This document shows, piece after piece, positions 31,476 to 45,135 of a DNA stretch of 64,000 nucleotides; within the stretch, counting starts at the first letter, position 1, and each line of letters opens with the position of its first letter. The notes beneath the pieces were generated by a model. That model was not told the origin of the DNA, did no database searches, and worked only from the letters and a program-made list of their open reading frames with translations. The translations under genes were made by a program, and so were the position numbers. This stretch comes from Polydactylus sextarius (Eukaryota; Chordata; Actinopteri; Polynemidae), in NCBI GenBank assembly GCA_016801845.1, contig CM028906.1:7378501-7442500 (forward strand). The letters are read 5' to 3'.

Positions 31476-32057
31476 GGTATTTTCATTACTTTCCACCAAT
31501 GGAGACAGTTTGTAATGCTTCTTTTAGCTGGACAGTAAACAGCTATTAACAGTAACTATGTTAGCTATGTAGCAATAGCCATTATTTACCTGTAGATGTT
31601 GAATGTTATTGAAACGATTGATTTCATAACACAAATATGCTTCATCAGTTATGTAAGTTCAGTATTTTATTTACATTTTAACAATTAACGACGCCACAAA
31701 ATGTTTATACAAACAAAACCCAAAGCTTAAAAATAGTGTAATGATAATAATAATAAGTGTTTTCAGAGTAATCAAGTTTGTTTCTCCAAACCTGTGTTAT
31801 CTCTTATCTGCGTGTCCTTCTGATCGACGCTTCCCAGCAACTAGAAGGAAAATGTGTTGTCACCCTAGAGGGAAAATATTTATCTGAACCAATAAAACAT
31901 CGTATTATTATGTTATTGAGATCAGTATGTGGCAAATTATTTAGAGGTTGCAGTTAATAAAATAGGCTATTAGCACCTACGTACCTGCATTTGGTCTAAT
32001 TTATGGCAGGCAACATACCTGATACTGTGGTGAGTCAATGGAAAGTTGTGGTTGGGT

Positions 32058-32103
<46 letters not shown>

Positions 32104-35100
32104 GGCCCTTCCTGTCAGATGAGATTCTCCTGACTGCCAACACACTCAAATCTTTATCCCTCTGCCAGTTGTCTGACCTTCTGCTCACAACAACCAATAG
32201 TGGCTGAACAGCGTTTTTATGGCTCCAATTCCCTCTGTAGCGCGTCTGCAGAACAAAGTGTATTTAAGCTTTACTGTCAACATGAAGTGATGCACTCATT
32301 CCAGGCAGGAGAAGGAAAAAAAAGTAAAATGTAACAATTTCAAGTTATCAAAAGCAGATTACACCCTCACATTACTGACCAGAAACAACAGCTGGGATGA
32401 AACATTAGTTAATAAAGAAATACAAATTATTGATAAATATAATATTGAATTTGTTTATTCAGTATTAAATGTTAGGATATATTTGTTTGAATATTACTAA
32501 TAATATTACAATACAACATAATATTTATCATAAAAGGAAAATTGTCATTTAGGTGAAATTTAATCTTTATTCTATAGGTAAATATCCTATAGGTAAAGGT
32601 GCTTCCTGGTTTAATCTTAATTATTTTAATAGTAATTTCTGTTCATATAAGATTTTTTTTTTTTTTAATTACATCAATGCAAAACATCATCTTGTTGAAC
32701 AAACAAGACAAAAAACTGAATGTGTGTAACTTTAAATCTGACAACACATTCCAGTAACACTGTAAATGTGGGTTGATACAGATCATATTAGAAGGGACCT
32801 CCAGTTAGTGTTGTACGCAATTATATAATCCAATTACTATTATGTTATCTGTGCAGGAATTTATTTATTTTTTACCTTTACTCGTGACTCATCAGCAGTT
32901 TGCAAAATTATAACCATTATTTGTCTATTTAATGAGCTTTGTGCCACTATAGCTGACAGTGAGAAGGTATACAATATTTGTGTTTTGATGAAAGGCAGAT
33001 ATGTGAATCTATTCAGGTTAATGAATCCAGGATCAGTTGTCCAGTCAGCTGTGGGTCGCACGTTAGTGACTGACAACAAGCCACGCTGAGGAGTGTAGTG
33101 CTCTATAGGAAAATAACCCATTTAACAACACTGACTGGTACAGCTAAAAAGTGTTGTATGCAGCTATATAAAGATATGGATGTGGTGTTTGGGGGTATTT
33201 CCTCATTCATTTGGATGATATAGTGTTCGGATGCGCTGATGCAGCAGACCCAGGAATAGACTCCCCTAAAGCCACGATCTCTGCTGGCCTACTAAAGTTA
33301 ATCATTATTTTATTTGTATGTTTATTTTTCTATCTCCTGGGCTTATACTCTTGTTGTTTGGCCAAATGCCTCATTGTATGCTCTCATGTGACATTTAAAA
33401 ACTGACTAACTGAGATGTTAATGAGGACAGATTAATTCAAACTAGTTTAACAATGAGAACAAAGAAACAAAATTACAAAAAAAGGCTTTTAAAAAAATCA
33501 GAAATGTGTGTTTAGTTTGTGAATGCTTTTTTGTTACAAGTATTCCAATAAAAATCCAACAATCTGTCATAAAATTGAGCGAGTGTGAGGCTAACCTGTT
33601 AATCACCACTTATTTCTACTGAAGGCTGCTTATACAAAACTAGTTGCAAGTGACAAAAAAAATGACGTGCATTATTCAAGTGAAAAAAATTAAAATAAAA
33701 TAAAAATATAAAATAAAATGATAATAAATTGATGGATTTCAACCAATACCAATAAAACTGAACAAGTCTGGCCTTGAACATCACAATAGGACAGATTTTT
33801 TTTTTTTTTTTTAAAAAGTCCAAATCATCTCACTGCCTATTTTTATTATTATCACCAGATATACTAACATGTCCTTCTATTTCCAAAGTAGCATTTATCT
33901 GGCATTTAATAACCTCATATATTTCATATGTTTCCTCATATACTTGATGGGAGTTTGGAGACCTTTGATATCTAATCCCTGTTGGAGATTTTTTAAAATT
34001 GTCAAGGATATGCCCAGCATTTGCTTTTTACTGGGAGATACATGTATGTGTGTGTGTGCGCATGTGTGTGCCACCACTGAGGCTATCATTGTTGGGTTAA
34101 ATCTGTGTGTGTATGCATGTGTGTGTTTGTACGTGTGTGTGTGTGTTTGTACGTGTGTGTGTCCACACTACCTCATTGTGGGCTATAACAAAGCCCTGGA
34201 AATACAACCTCCAGGGGTCTTACCTGGATGTGCCGGCCCCCATTTTTTCATTAAAAACTGCAATCCTGCAGCTGAGGCTCCGTTACACCACAATGTGACA
34301 GAACTATACAAGGGCAAACATATGCGACCTGGACCCAACCTTCAAATACGCCCCGATAGATAGATCTTGTGCTCTTCTCTATTTTACAGCAAGTTTGAAT
34401 GCAAATTAATGCAGACCATTTTCAAAGAATATGTGTCGGGCATCGTTGCTGCCTTTGCTGTGCTGTTTCCTCAAGCTCTCCTTGTTTAAGTATTGAAATA
34501 TCTGCATGTTTAAACAGGTGTAAGGATTTTCAAGGTGCTATATGAAGACACATGAGGGTTCAGGGTTTAGTTTGCTTCTTTTTTTCTCACCTGAAAAAAA
34601 AAAAAAAAGAAGATTCCGTTCATCTATTTTATTGTTTTTCTTGTAACTGGTTTTAAAAGGTTTTAAAATTTGAATCAGTCCGATTCCCCGGACTATCATT
34701 ATGACTTTGCAGGGCATGTGAGAGCAACACAGACGTTGAGGTGAGGTAATTGAAGTATCCGAGACCAACCTGCTCCGGTGAGATGTGAGAGCAAAGTAGC
34801 AATGTAATTACAGGTCATAAGTTGACCACCTCAGGACCACAGCAGGCGCAGGGAGAGCTGAGCCTGTCAAGCACCGGGACAAACACAACACACACAACAC
34901 ACATACACACACACACGTCACAATTTTTGCCATAAATCCTAAGAATCAAGTCATTTCACCGTAAAAAGTGTTTAAACATTGTATTCATCCTCTGATTTAT
35001 GAATGCATTTGCCAAAAACATATTTGATCATAGCTGAACAGTTTTGTATCAGGAAGTCTGTTACTGTCAATGAGAGTTGGTTAAGTCCACCCATATAATA

Positions 35101-35188
35101 CTACCCCCTAGTGGCAAAAACAATGGACCACTACTAAGGCAAAGTGTAGTGCAATTAAATGAAAGGAAATGTTGTTCATAAGGATCAC
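31476..35188. other. intergenic, A/T-rich with microsatellites
   Basis: Contents are a GT tract (32059-32102), T- and A-runs (32650-32666, 33797-33812, 34595-34608) and GTGT-rich sequence (34044-34161). A balanced stretch at 34180-34350 has an open frame of no recognised family. No exon was found. Confidence 0.55.
32059..32102. repeat. (GT)n microsatellite
   Basis: A run of about 22 GT units. Confidence 0.97.

Positions 35189-35277
<89 letters not shown>
35189..35277. repeat. (AGT)n trinucleotide microsatellite
   Basis: About 29 uninterrupted GTA/AGT units. Frames of poly-Val and poly-Thr across it are artefacts. Confidence 0.98.
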
Positions 35278-35809
35278 CATAATAGTAATAAAAGGCTTCA
35301 AATATTCTGACAAATTGAGTTTACGTTTTATACCCAGTAGATTTATCAAATACAGAGCAAAATCTAAGATCAGATACATAACTGATTCCTAAAGTGTGAG
35401 TTATTTGTAATTGATTTAAAAACATCATTTACCAGGTGAAGTGGCTGAACTGGTTCATAGTGAGTCCAGTCCACCATAACATCCCTCCACCCCCCACCCT
35501 CCTCAACTGAGTCATTTGTTATCACCTCATGGCTCTTTCAATGCACGGTGCAATTGGCTGAGCTCCTCCGAGGTGAAGGGTCAAGCCTTTAAAAGGGAAT
35601 TACTTCACTGACACAATAAAAGATGACAGTTTATTTGAGGTCTTACCACCACTTCGCTCCCCTCCTACATCCAGTCCTGCCCCGTGTCCTAACTGCTCCC
35701 CAGAGTGTACTGGGTCTGTGTGTGTGTGTTGTTCAATCCATGTGCTTTCCTGTGTGTGTAATTTTATCTGACTTTATGTGTTTATCTGTGTCCAGTGTGC
35801 CTTGTTTTT

Positions 35810-35869
<60 letters not shown>

Positions 35870-36169
35870 CTGTATTGTGTGTGTGTATGTATGTATAGAA
35901 AAATCATGTGTACTGAAAAAGCAGTGATTTAATTGTCATAAAAAACTAATGTAAGAAAATTACCAAATTAAATTAAATATTGAGGCTCTAAAAGATGCAA
36001 TAAAATGGAAGTGTTTTAATTTTTCTGCTGTTAGAGTGAATCCAATACTTGCAGTGTGTTCTCTGGTCGGTGCGTATGTGTGTGTATTTATAACTACATC
36101 CCTGTCAGGTGTATTTAGAATGAATAGACTGCAGATGTTACTTAGGATTCAAGCATAGTCCTGAGGCTT

Positions 36170-36171
<2 letters not shown>
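35278..36171. other. intergenic, with TA/TG microsatellite
   Basis: Noncoding sequence contains a compound (TA)n-(TG)n tract at 35814-35869. No gene was seen. Confidence 0.55.

Positions 36172-36245
<74 letters not shown>
36172..36245. repeat. (TG)n microsatellite
   Basis: About 37 uninterrupted TG units. Confidence 0.98.
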
Positions 36246-36246
<1 letters not shown>

Positions 36247-36459
36247 AGAGAGGGAGAGAGAGGAGTGAGTGAGTGATTGACACCAGACATGTGTGTCACA
36301 CCCAGGGGGACTAGAAGAGGCCATGCAGCCAGTCTGGCAGGTCATTATCAGTGTGTCACATGGCGGCGTGACGGCTACGTCCTCAGAGACAAAACACACA
36401 CTCTCACACACAATCTTACACACACACACACCAACTCCTTCTCCGAGTCATTGAGGAAT

Positions 36460-36910
36460 GCCTATCCAAGCCAATCAATTGGGCGATCAATTGGGGACCA
36501 ACTGGCAATCCCCTGCAATCAATACGCCCCTTGTTCCATGGCTCCAGAAGTGCCACAATGGCTGTGGCACTTAATTAAGTTGTTAATTGCTGTGTTAAGC
36601 TTTCTCAGGTACCCTCCCTAGACGGTAATTGAGAGTGGCTGGACAATTCGGCTATCGGCAGCACTTTGCTAAATTTAATCACAAATCCAAGTAATGGCAC
36701 AGGCTGTAACGCAACGAGCCAAACAACAGTGACGATGTCAGTTTGCGTGGAAGACACACTGTGAGGTTTCACCTCTGGAAAGTAGACATCCTGCACTATT
36801 CTGCTTCTGTTGGTGTTTATTGCAGCATCTAGACGAACGGTCGACATCAGGAAGCCGTCACTCAGCCAGCAAATCACAGGGGTCCCATGACATTTGTTTT
36901 GGATGTGCTC
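36460..36910. other. candidate conserved noncoding element (intergenic)
   Basis: The stretch is non-repetitive with balanced composition. It has TTAATTAA at 36571-36578, GTTAATTGC directly after, and paired GATCAATTGGG-type words (36470-36495). A 102-codon minus-strand frame (36913-36605) overlaps it but matches no family I know and has no good splice context. An enhancer-like element is the better guess. Confidence 0.3.
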
Positions 36911-37719
36911 CACAGGAGGCTCACAAAAATAAAACTTTTTAATACATTTCTTTTTAGATTAGTGACATTTTGAAGCTCAGCTGTGACCGAGACAAAATAT
37001 GACTGTGTATCTTTAAGTTACCCACAGTTACAATCAGTTGTTATTTAACTAATAGCATTTTTCAGGATCTGATTAAAGTAAGATGGATGTTTCAATGGCG
37101 TGATAATCACTTTAACATCTATTTGAATCTGTGAACTACTTATTAAACAGTTTCAAAAAATAATTAAATCTCCATCTACATTATTAGGATAAATATTTTT
37201 AATTAAATTCAAATTTAAATGTAAAATATTTTATGATAAAAGTCCTCTAAGTGGGAAACTTTCTACAGTTAACAAGCTAGAGAGGAAATATTTTTGCAAT
37301 GTCACATTTTGTGCAGCCAGATAATAGTATTTAAAATAAATTAAACATCTGCATCTGTGAAGTCAGTAAAAAAAAAAAAATTGTGGTGTTCAATGCTTAA
37401 CTGAACTGAAGAAAAAATATCAGATCTAAGGACGAGCCACCACATAAAATCACTGAGCTGCTGTTGAAGACCTGACATAGGAAATATTCCTGAGATCATG
37501 GAAACTGGTATTCAAATGTACTTGTCCATTATAGTCATCATGTACCATCAGATACTTATAGTACTCCACTATCTGGCTGCTGTTGATACTTATCTGGTCC
37601 GAAATGAAAACAGCAGGTTCCTTATTTCAGGTAGTTTTGTGTGTTCATTACAAAAATGGGTTTAATTTAACAAAATATCTTCGTTCTTACAGAGATCTTG
37701 TGATAAAATCAAACACTCA

Positions 37720-38060
37720 ACCTCCCGTACAGCCGTGGCCTTGTTCCAGCGCGTGGTGCTCAGTCTATGGGGGGTGATTACCAGAACTGCCTCCACTCAG
37801 GGTGGGGTTACAAGGGAGTCAGACCACTGCTGGCTGGCACTTTTATGGCGTTATTAGCACACTTCCCAGGGTCTCGGTGTTAACATGCCTTTTGTAGCCT
37901 AATCTCATTACTTTCAACACTCAAATGGAATTCAGATGGAATCTCCATTTTAAGAAACGACTCCAAACACAGCAGGTGTCTGCATTCTTATTCCTGCTTT
38001 GCAGCGAGATTGGAGCGGCACAGGCAGGAGCCAAAAGCGTATCAAATCATCATTACAAAA
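37720..38060. other. candidate conserved noncoding element (intergenic)
   Basis: A balanced, non-repetitive block begins near CAGCCGTGGCCTTG and includes GGCGTTATTAGCACAC (about 37846-37861). It is followed by a CA microsatellite (38077-38113). It has enhancer-like texture only. Confidence 0.25.
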
Positions 38061-38254
38061 TAGGAGCTTTTACTCACACACACACACACACACACACACA
38101 CGCGTGCACACACACTTGCATACACATCCTCCTCTTCCAGAGAGGCCCTGAAAAGTGCTACACGGCTCTTCAGAGAGTTGGTAAGAAGTGTTGGGGTGTA
38201 GTGGAGCAGGAAAAGTGGAAAGTAGCGTTGAGACAATGAGAAACAACCACTGCT

Positions 38255-38580
38255 GCTCTAGGCTCTGTGAACAGGCTTGCCATTGATTAAAACAGCAAGG
38301 TGTGCAATAAAGCGCAAGGCAAAGTGTTGCCTTCCATATGGACCCCCGGACCCCGAGGCTCTGGCCACCAATTGGGCCTTTTCTGTCTGCCGCTGTTCCC
38401 CCTTTCTCCTTTCTTCTTCCCCTTCTCTCTCCCTCGGTCCCCAGATGGTAAAAACAATTTTCCAGCCCTCTGTCTCTCTCTGCTGCTGCCTGCCACTCCA
38501 ACCACAAAGGGCCCTGGCCATGATTCAACCGTTTACTCCAGTAATTAACAGCACCCATACCACAACAATTACAGCCACTA
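38255..38580. other. candidate conserved noncoding element (intergenic)
   Basis: The block contains CCATTGATTAAAACAGC, GTGCAATAAAGCGCAAGG and CCAGTAATTAACAGC, AT-hook/homeodomain-type words in a G/C-balanced setting. Overlapping long frames arise from the pyrimidine-rich core (38390-38500). Confidence 0.28.
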
Positions 38581-38689
38581 GGCTACTACACTGCAAAAAT
38601 ACACCCAGACACACTCACACACACATACACACACACACACATACACATACACAGTGTGTAACATGACAGAGTCACGATGTGAATTAGAA

Positions 38690-39000
38690 GGGAAGGTAAT
38701 AGCCGGAAGCTGTAAAAATAAAATTAAAATAGTATTAACAAAAAAAGGTGAGAACAACATGCTGGCACTACAGCAATGATTACCTCATAATTAGACGAGA
38801 CAAAGCTCTCTCCCTATCTAGTGGCAAAAAACGGTAATTACTGCCGTGACAGAAAATCAAAGGCTACTTTGTAAGCAGCAGGAAAAATTAACATTTCAGG
38901 CCCTGAAGCTGTATGTCCTGATTAGAAACGTATTAAATCAATGCATTGCTAACTGCTGGGCATAAATACGTCCCCTCCTGAAGGGGCCTATAATTGCGAG
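38690..39000. other. candidate conserved noncoding element (intergenic)
   Basis: The block has CATAATTAGACGAG, GGTAATTACTGCCGTG and an inverted repeat CCCCTCCTGAAGGGG (about 38972-38986). It is non-repetitive with no coding frame of note. Confidence 0.28.
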
Positions 39001-40360
39001 AGCTGAAAAAAAAAAACAGTGCGATTCAATTTCACAAGGATGTGGCATTAAGTGTAATATTATGGTAGTATTATGTGGCAAATGTATACTCCTTTTGTTA
39101 TAAGATGACGCACTTAAAGCAATGCTCTTCTCCCACACAATGTGTTTTTTAGTTGGAGTGAAGATCAAAGCATGTTTTCCATAAAGTGCTAGACACCTTT
39201 AACCTATTATGTTTCCTGAAAAGTTGTAATGCACCAAAAAGCAGCAGCGTGTGTGATAAAACAACGCCACACTGTACTTTGTTAAATGACGAGGTGTTTG
39301 ATATGAGATTTCATAGAAATGCTTCAGATGTAGTTTAAGCACGTTTCTGCACTTTGTCTAATCCGCTGTTTAAGACTCTGCTGTGCAAGGTGACATTGTA
39401 AATAAATTTTAAAAAAATCCCTTTCAGGTTGGTTCATTCAACCTTAAATATATTTTGAAAAATACATGACTAATTAATTAATAGCTGACACCTACAAACA
39501 TCAAGCAAACAGCCTATTTTATTTGTGTAGTTTTGCAAATTGCTGCAGTTTTTCTATCAGAGATTTAAATTTTTATTCAGCACTGCCAACATTTCGCCTT
39601 GTCTAATTTCCAAACCTGCACGACTTGACCATGTGACTCATCAAAAACCACATGGGCTGTGACCCACCTAGCTTCTATTCCTGTTTAAAATTGATAAAAG
39701 CTGCTGGTGGGAAAGCCAGCTGATCCCTAGCATCTTTAACATGCCCACAAAAAGGCTCTTTGGGAATACAACTAATTATACCACATCTGTATTTATTTGA
39801 TCCGCGTGGAATTCTCCCTTCTGTCACCAGTGCCGAGCTATGCCAGCTTGGACTAACAGTGATTTATCTAAGTGACACTTCTGGCGCAGATTCACATCAA
39901 AGCGGTGCCAAAATCAATAGGGGAAACATGGGGAAGACGGGGAGGAGGAACTTTTTTTCCCCTCAGCAAAACTGTCATGCATAAAATCCACCAGCATAAA
40001 TAACGCACGCCTGTGCTTGCAGGTTTGCTGAATCAGATAGGGTGGAAATAAGATACAAGCTGCTTGTTAATGGTAGCTTAAAGAAAGAGTTTCACTACTA
40101 CAGCATATTTTGAGAGCTTTGGTTCACAGTACTCCGTGTGACACACTGGCTCTGATGATGATGATGATGATAAGGAGGAGGAGGAGGATGTACCAACTTC
40201 ATCCAAGAGCAGTTTCTAGTGACCTCTGTTGTACACTGAGTGAACTGCAAACCACTCAGCCCTGTAGACGATGATGAGGACCTGATCCTGACCCCGAGTG
40301 CGGGATAAAGGGGTCAAAAATGGATGTATGGATGGTATATTTATATTGTATATTCATGTA

Positions 40361-40364
<4 letters not shown>

Positions 40365-40403
<39 letters not shown>
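40365..40403. repeat. (TA)n microsatellite
   Basis: About 19 TA units. Confidence 0.97.
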
Positions 40404-40409
<6 letters not shown>

Positions 40410-41451
40410 ATGTACACAGTGTACACCTCAACCAACTCAAAGTTGCACACATACAGTGGTCTACATACAAAACAACAGAATAATTTACTGTATACAGTTA
40501 CAGTAAAATAAATAAATAAAGACCATGCTGCATCTTTCGGTCTGGCCATAGCACCGAAATCCACATCACAATCAATGTTCCTTTGCCAAGCAGCGGGGTA
40601 AATATCTAAAGCTCTGATTGCTATTTGTAAAAACTGTGTGACAGGTGTTTGTCCATGTGAAGAGTCAGTGGCATAGCAGGACAATTAACTTTATAATTTT
40701 GAATGACAGTATGTTCCTTGTGAAAGCAAGAGATTTTCTTCATGAAAATTATGCCAAATGCAGAGAATCGTGTGTCGTGTTTTGAAAAAAGTGTGTTTTA
40801 GAACTGCAGTTTGAGTGTCAAACAGGAATTGTGCTTGTAATTCAGCAGAGTTGGTTCAGGGGGTTGGTGCATGAGTTACATGTTGTGGTCATTGTGTCTC
40901 AAGTACCAGTATTTGTGTGTAAACAGCTGAGAAAAACTGCAATATAACCTCAGTATGAAATACGCGCCCCTAGTGGTTGCAGTATTTCATTACACCATAT
41001 CAAAGTACAGGACAGAACAGGACACACTGACTTTTTAAGCATTTACCATGAAACACTTGGAGCTGCTGCTTGTCCTGAGGTTGGCAAAAGAAACTATTTC
41101 AGCATTTCATTATCAAAGTTAAGAGCATAAATATGTCCAGTAAATTTCATAGTACATAATCAGAGTTAAAGTGGAATCCAAACAGGTTAATTTTTTGCCT
41201 TATATTGCCTCCTCTTGATCCCAATCATGGTGAAAATGAGTCAGAAATGTTTATTACACCGACTTCTTTGAGGAACTGACATTACCATTGACCTCTACCA
41301 GTGGAATACAAATTTTACAGCCATCAATGCAAAATTCTCACTAGAAATAAAACATGCAGTCTAAATTTTAAATATCTTTTTTTTTTTTTTTTTTCTTTTT
41401 TCTTAAAGGCTTTAGATTCAGGTAAATTAACCTTGTGAACTGAGCTGTTAA

Positions 41452-41480
41452 GGGGGGTGAGGAGGGTGAGGGGGGTGGGG
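41452..41480 (+). other. G-quadruplex-forming motif
   Basis: G-runs GGGGGG, GGG, GGGGGG and GGGG are separated by short TGA-type spacers, just left of the SINE-like stretch. Confidence 0.6.
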
Positions 41481-41509
41481 CAAATTCACTAAAACTTCTT
41501 TTTATCCCT

Positions 41510-41710
41510 TTCCTGATCCTACTGTTCACTTATCAGAAGGTTGGTGGTTCAATTCCCTGCACTGCTGAAGTGTCCTTGGCCATGATACTGAACTCCACAT
41601 TGCCCTGTGATAGAACAGTGTTTGAATGAGTGAATGTGATTTGTTTTAAAGTGGTCACAGAGTCCATTTTCCATTTTAATAGTATAGTGTCCATTAAAAA
41701 GGCAGCTTTG
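41510..41710 (+). mobile_element. tRNA-derived SINE-like remnant
   Basis: GGTGGTTCAATTCCCTGCAC (about 41544-41563) contains a GGTTCAATTCC RNA polymerase III B box. It is followed by GAAGTGTCCTTGGCCATGAT, ACTGAACTCCACATTGCC, and then TTTGAATGAGTGAATGTGAT. This order matches fish tRNA-derived SINEs (GTGTCCTTGGGCAAGACACT ... TGTGTGAATGGGTGAATG). The A box is not clear and the copy is diverged, so it is probably inactive. Confidence 0.6.
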
Positions 41711-42099
41711 TTTTCCACTACATAGCCTACACCAATAGAAACACAGCACTAAAGTAAAAAAGTAGTGTCTGACTCACTTGATGAGCTACTGTCTCCCCAA
41801 TGAGCCCTCAGGTAACAGTGAACATCTCAGCATGAGGCTCGGCAGCTTTTACATGCTGCTTCCCTTTGGAAAACTCAGGTTTTAATGAAAAAAAAAAAAA
41901 AGAAGAAAAAAAAAGTCTGTATCTACACAACCTGCAGGCATGGAGGTGATGGCAGTTCATATAACTATACAGTTAATTTAAAACAAATTTATATCATAGT
42001 GTTGATTATTTAAACACAAGTTGGGCAAAAAAACAAGACTTTAACTTCTTAATTATTCTTGTTCACACTGCATTTCCCATGCACACAGTCGCCTTAAGT

Positions 42100-42560
42100 G
42101 CAAATAAAGCCTCCCATCTGTTTGTAATTACAACTACATAATTTCAGTCATTGTGGCTAATCATTTTGACTGCACATTCGATTAAACCTAGTGCAGCAGC
42201 AGTGACACTTTGAAGATCTGTGTTAAACCTTTCGAGCTTCAGTACAGATGCGGGAAGAGAACGTAGCAGATTTAAGTCCGGCTGCGAAACAGAGACTGGG
42301 AATGTATAAAAGCCTGTGAAGGCCTACTGGCGAAACACCAAATCCTTTATGGCCCATTTTCCATGAGCATGTAAAATTGCACTAAAAAAAGGCTAAAAAG
42401 CTTTTCTTCCTGGCTTGTGTGATGCTTTTTATTTGCCTAATCCCCAAATTAAATGATGTTTGACGCAAGAAAATTTTAAACCTCATGTCATCAAGCCTCC
42501 GCTCTCATCATGTCTTATTTCCCTGTGGTGTCCATGGAATGGGACAAGCAGGCTGCATGG
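42100..42560. other. candidate conserved noncoding element (intergenic)
   Basis: The stretch is non-repetitive with TTTGTAATTACAACTAC, GGCTAATCATTTTG and CCTAATCCCCAAATTAAATG, homeodomain-type words at a density unlike the flanking repeats. Confidence 0.28.
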
Positions 42561-42945
42561 CAGGCTACTTCAATAAAAGGAGTTGAGAAACGTCATGTAA
42601 CATCACTTTACTGCATCTCTATGTAAGCTAACGACATTATGAACCCCGGGGCAATGGTGAAAGCTAATGATGGGAGGATGATGGCAACACAATGTTGCCA
42701 TAGAAGCCAATTTCCAGTGGCTTGCCAGATGTTAAACATCTAAATGTGCATTGATCAGTGACAGGACAGCCCATAGAGATTTCTTCATCTGCCCAAAAAG
42801 AAAACAAGGTTTGACTACGTCCCTCAGCAGTTTAACAGGAACAGAGCAAAGCGTCACTTATATGATTTCAGTTAATTACATATATAAAAGCATCTCATCA
42901 CAAAGGTTGCAACATGATTCCAGGGGTTGGTTAGATGGTGTAATT

Positions 42946-43294
<349 letters not shown>

Positions 43295-44940
43295 GAAGTC
43301 TATCCCTAATTAAAAGCATTCACAGATGATTGCTCTGACTTCCAAACTATTCATCTCGTAATAAAGTTCACTGTAATGTTGCAGTGGTTGATTGATTCAT
43401 TGTAAATTGAGTATACTTGAGTTTTTGGACTGTTAGTAAACAATCTGGCATTTTATCTCAGTCAGTCGATATATTACTTGTATATTACTGCAGCCTAAAC
43501 AACATCTAAATTTTTAGACTACTGGACCAGAAAAAAAAAAAAAAAAAAAAAAAAGATGACAACCATGGATTCTGAGAAACTATGATGGGAATGTTTTTGG
43601 AGAAAACAACACATTGTGTAACCAAGAACATAATCCATAATGGATAAATTAGCTGCAGCCCTGCTGTAACTGTCTCAGAGACATTTTTATTGAGATGTTA
43701 ACTTTATACTTGTAATTTCATGTCTTAATTAAGTTCATACAGTTAAAAAGGGTCATTACAAATAATAAGAAGTAAGATGTGCAAAGGGTTTCTTTTTTTT
43801 AATTGTCAAAGATGTATCACTTTAACAATGTGTTGGTTAAAATGTTATGACCTTTGCGTGGTGCGTTATTTTGGTGAAGGATGAGAACAGTTCACATGAA
43901 TATAATCTTAACTTAAAACTGATTAAATGTGGCATTATGGGAGAGACAACATGGATAGAAAGGAACGACATGAAACCCGACAAAACAACACTTAACACAC
44001 GGCCAGTTTTTGAGATCTGGTTCATATTGTGTGTGATGGGATGGTGAAGATACACTAAATATGGACTATGAGACTTGTTTTTTTGTGATTCACATTTTGA
44101 AGTGAGTTCATTTTTGTTGTGCTAACAAGTTTTGGGACTGTACACCACTGAAGAAAAGAGAAAAGAGAGAACAAGCTAACCATCACCTAGCTCACAAGTG
44201 AAAGAGGTGATTAAGGGTGTTCTTGATTTAAACTGATTTAAGAAGATACCTGGAAATGTATTATATGAACAGAGACTTCTCAGAAGCAAAGAGAGGAGTT
44301 GTGCTCACATTGTCAGAGCTGTAATGAACCACAGAGCCTGAACACACCTGTGCAGGTCACAGCCAGAGATAGGTCGTGCATCTGTGGAGCAGAATCACTG
44401 CGTTCGTTCTGCAGCTTGAGCAGGAGCTGAGCAGGGTGTGGGTGTGTAGTGGGTTTCACACTGAAATAGCAACAACATGAGTAAATTCAAATATTAAACT
44501 CAGAAACTTTTGACTTCTGAGTGTATTTTTCCGCATAAGCTACTGCACCTGCAGGGAAACGCACAAAGGAAGCACAGACAGGATTCAACTGGAAGAAATG
44601 AAATAACGTGTGGACTGTGGCGAGACAGAATTCAACAAATAAATAAATAATGGAACTCTGTAAAACTGAATTCTAAAGTCGCAGTTTGACTCATGTCTGC
44701 AAAACAGCATTTTATAATGTTTAGTGCTTTGTATATTGTATATGGTTGTATATACTTTTGAACAACTTCTGTTAGAGGAGTCCTACGATGCCTTTTTATG
44801 GACATTAATCAGACAGATCAAATTTTAAAACAGCAGGAAATTGAGAGAGTAGATATGATGAAATCACATGATGACTATTCAGAATAACATGCAATTTAGA
44901 AAATATTTAGTATAATAGCACAATATATAATATTATAGAT
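43295..44940. other. intergenic, no gene recognised
   Basis: A/T-rich noncoding DNA contains an A-run (43530-43553). Nothing else was recognised. Confidence 0.55.
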
Positions 44941-44944
44941 CTAC

Positions 44945-45135
44945 AAATTCATTCTGCAGCAAGACAATGACCCCAAACATACAAGTTGATCAGCATGGAG
45001 TCAGTCAGTGTTTGCATGAGAACATACAGAAGATGGTGACACAAACGAAATCCACTGAAGAACTGTATCATTCTTCAAGCTGCTCTCAGCAACATATCTG
45101 CTAAATATCTAAAACTGCTCACTGCTTTTACATCG
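44945..45135 (+). mobile_element. Tc1/mariner transposase remnant
   Basis: CTGCAGCAAGACAATGACCC (44954-44973) encodes LQQDNDP then KHT, the conserved block around the second catalytic Asp of Tc1-like transposases. Downstream, ATCCACTGAAGAACTG and TTCTTCAAGCTGCT, then CATATCTGCTAAATATCTA, follow the usual order of the 3' part of fish Tc1 elements. Stops and deletions break the frame. Only this fragment was recognised. Confidence 0.7.

Larger units (their letters stand above)
39001..42099. other. intergenic, with AT microsatellite, G-runs and SINE-like remnant
   Basis: Contents are GAT/GAG triplet runs (40152-40191), an AT tract (40365-40403), a T-run (41380-41398), G4-type runs (41452-41480), a SINE-like stretch (41510-41710) and A-runs (41888-41915). 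No exon was seen. Confidence 0.55.

Noticed and set aside
35159..35392. Poly-Val / poly-Thr frames
   Set aside because: Products of the AGT triplet repeat.
36605..36913. 102-residue minus-strand frame
   Set aside because: No known motif or good splice sites; noncoding regulatory sequence seems likelier, though not excluded.
38070..38558. 162-residue minus-strand frame
   Set aside because: Driven by a purine/pyrimidine-rich strip and a CA tract, with several other frames open at once.
41540..41565. Possible tRNA gene (B box GGTTCAATTCC)
   Set aside because: No acceptor stem, A box or anticodon arm could be placed; better explained as a SINE remnant.
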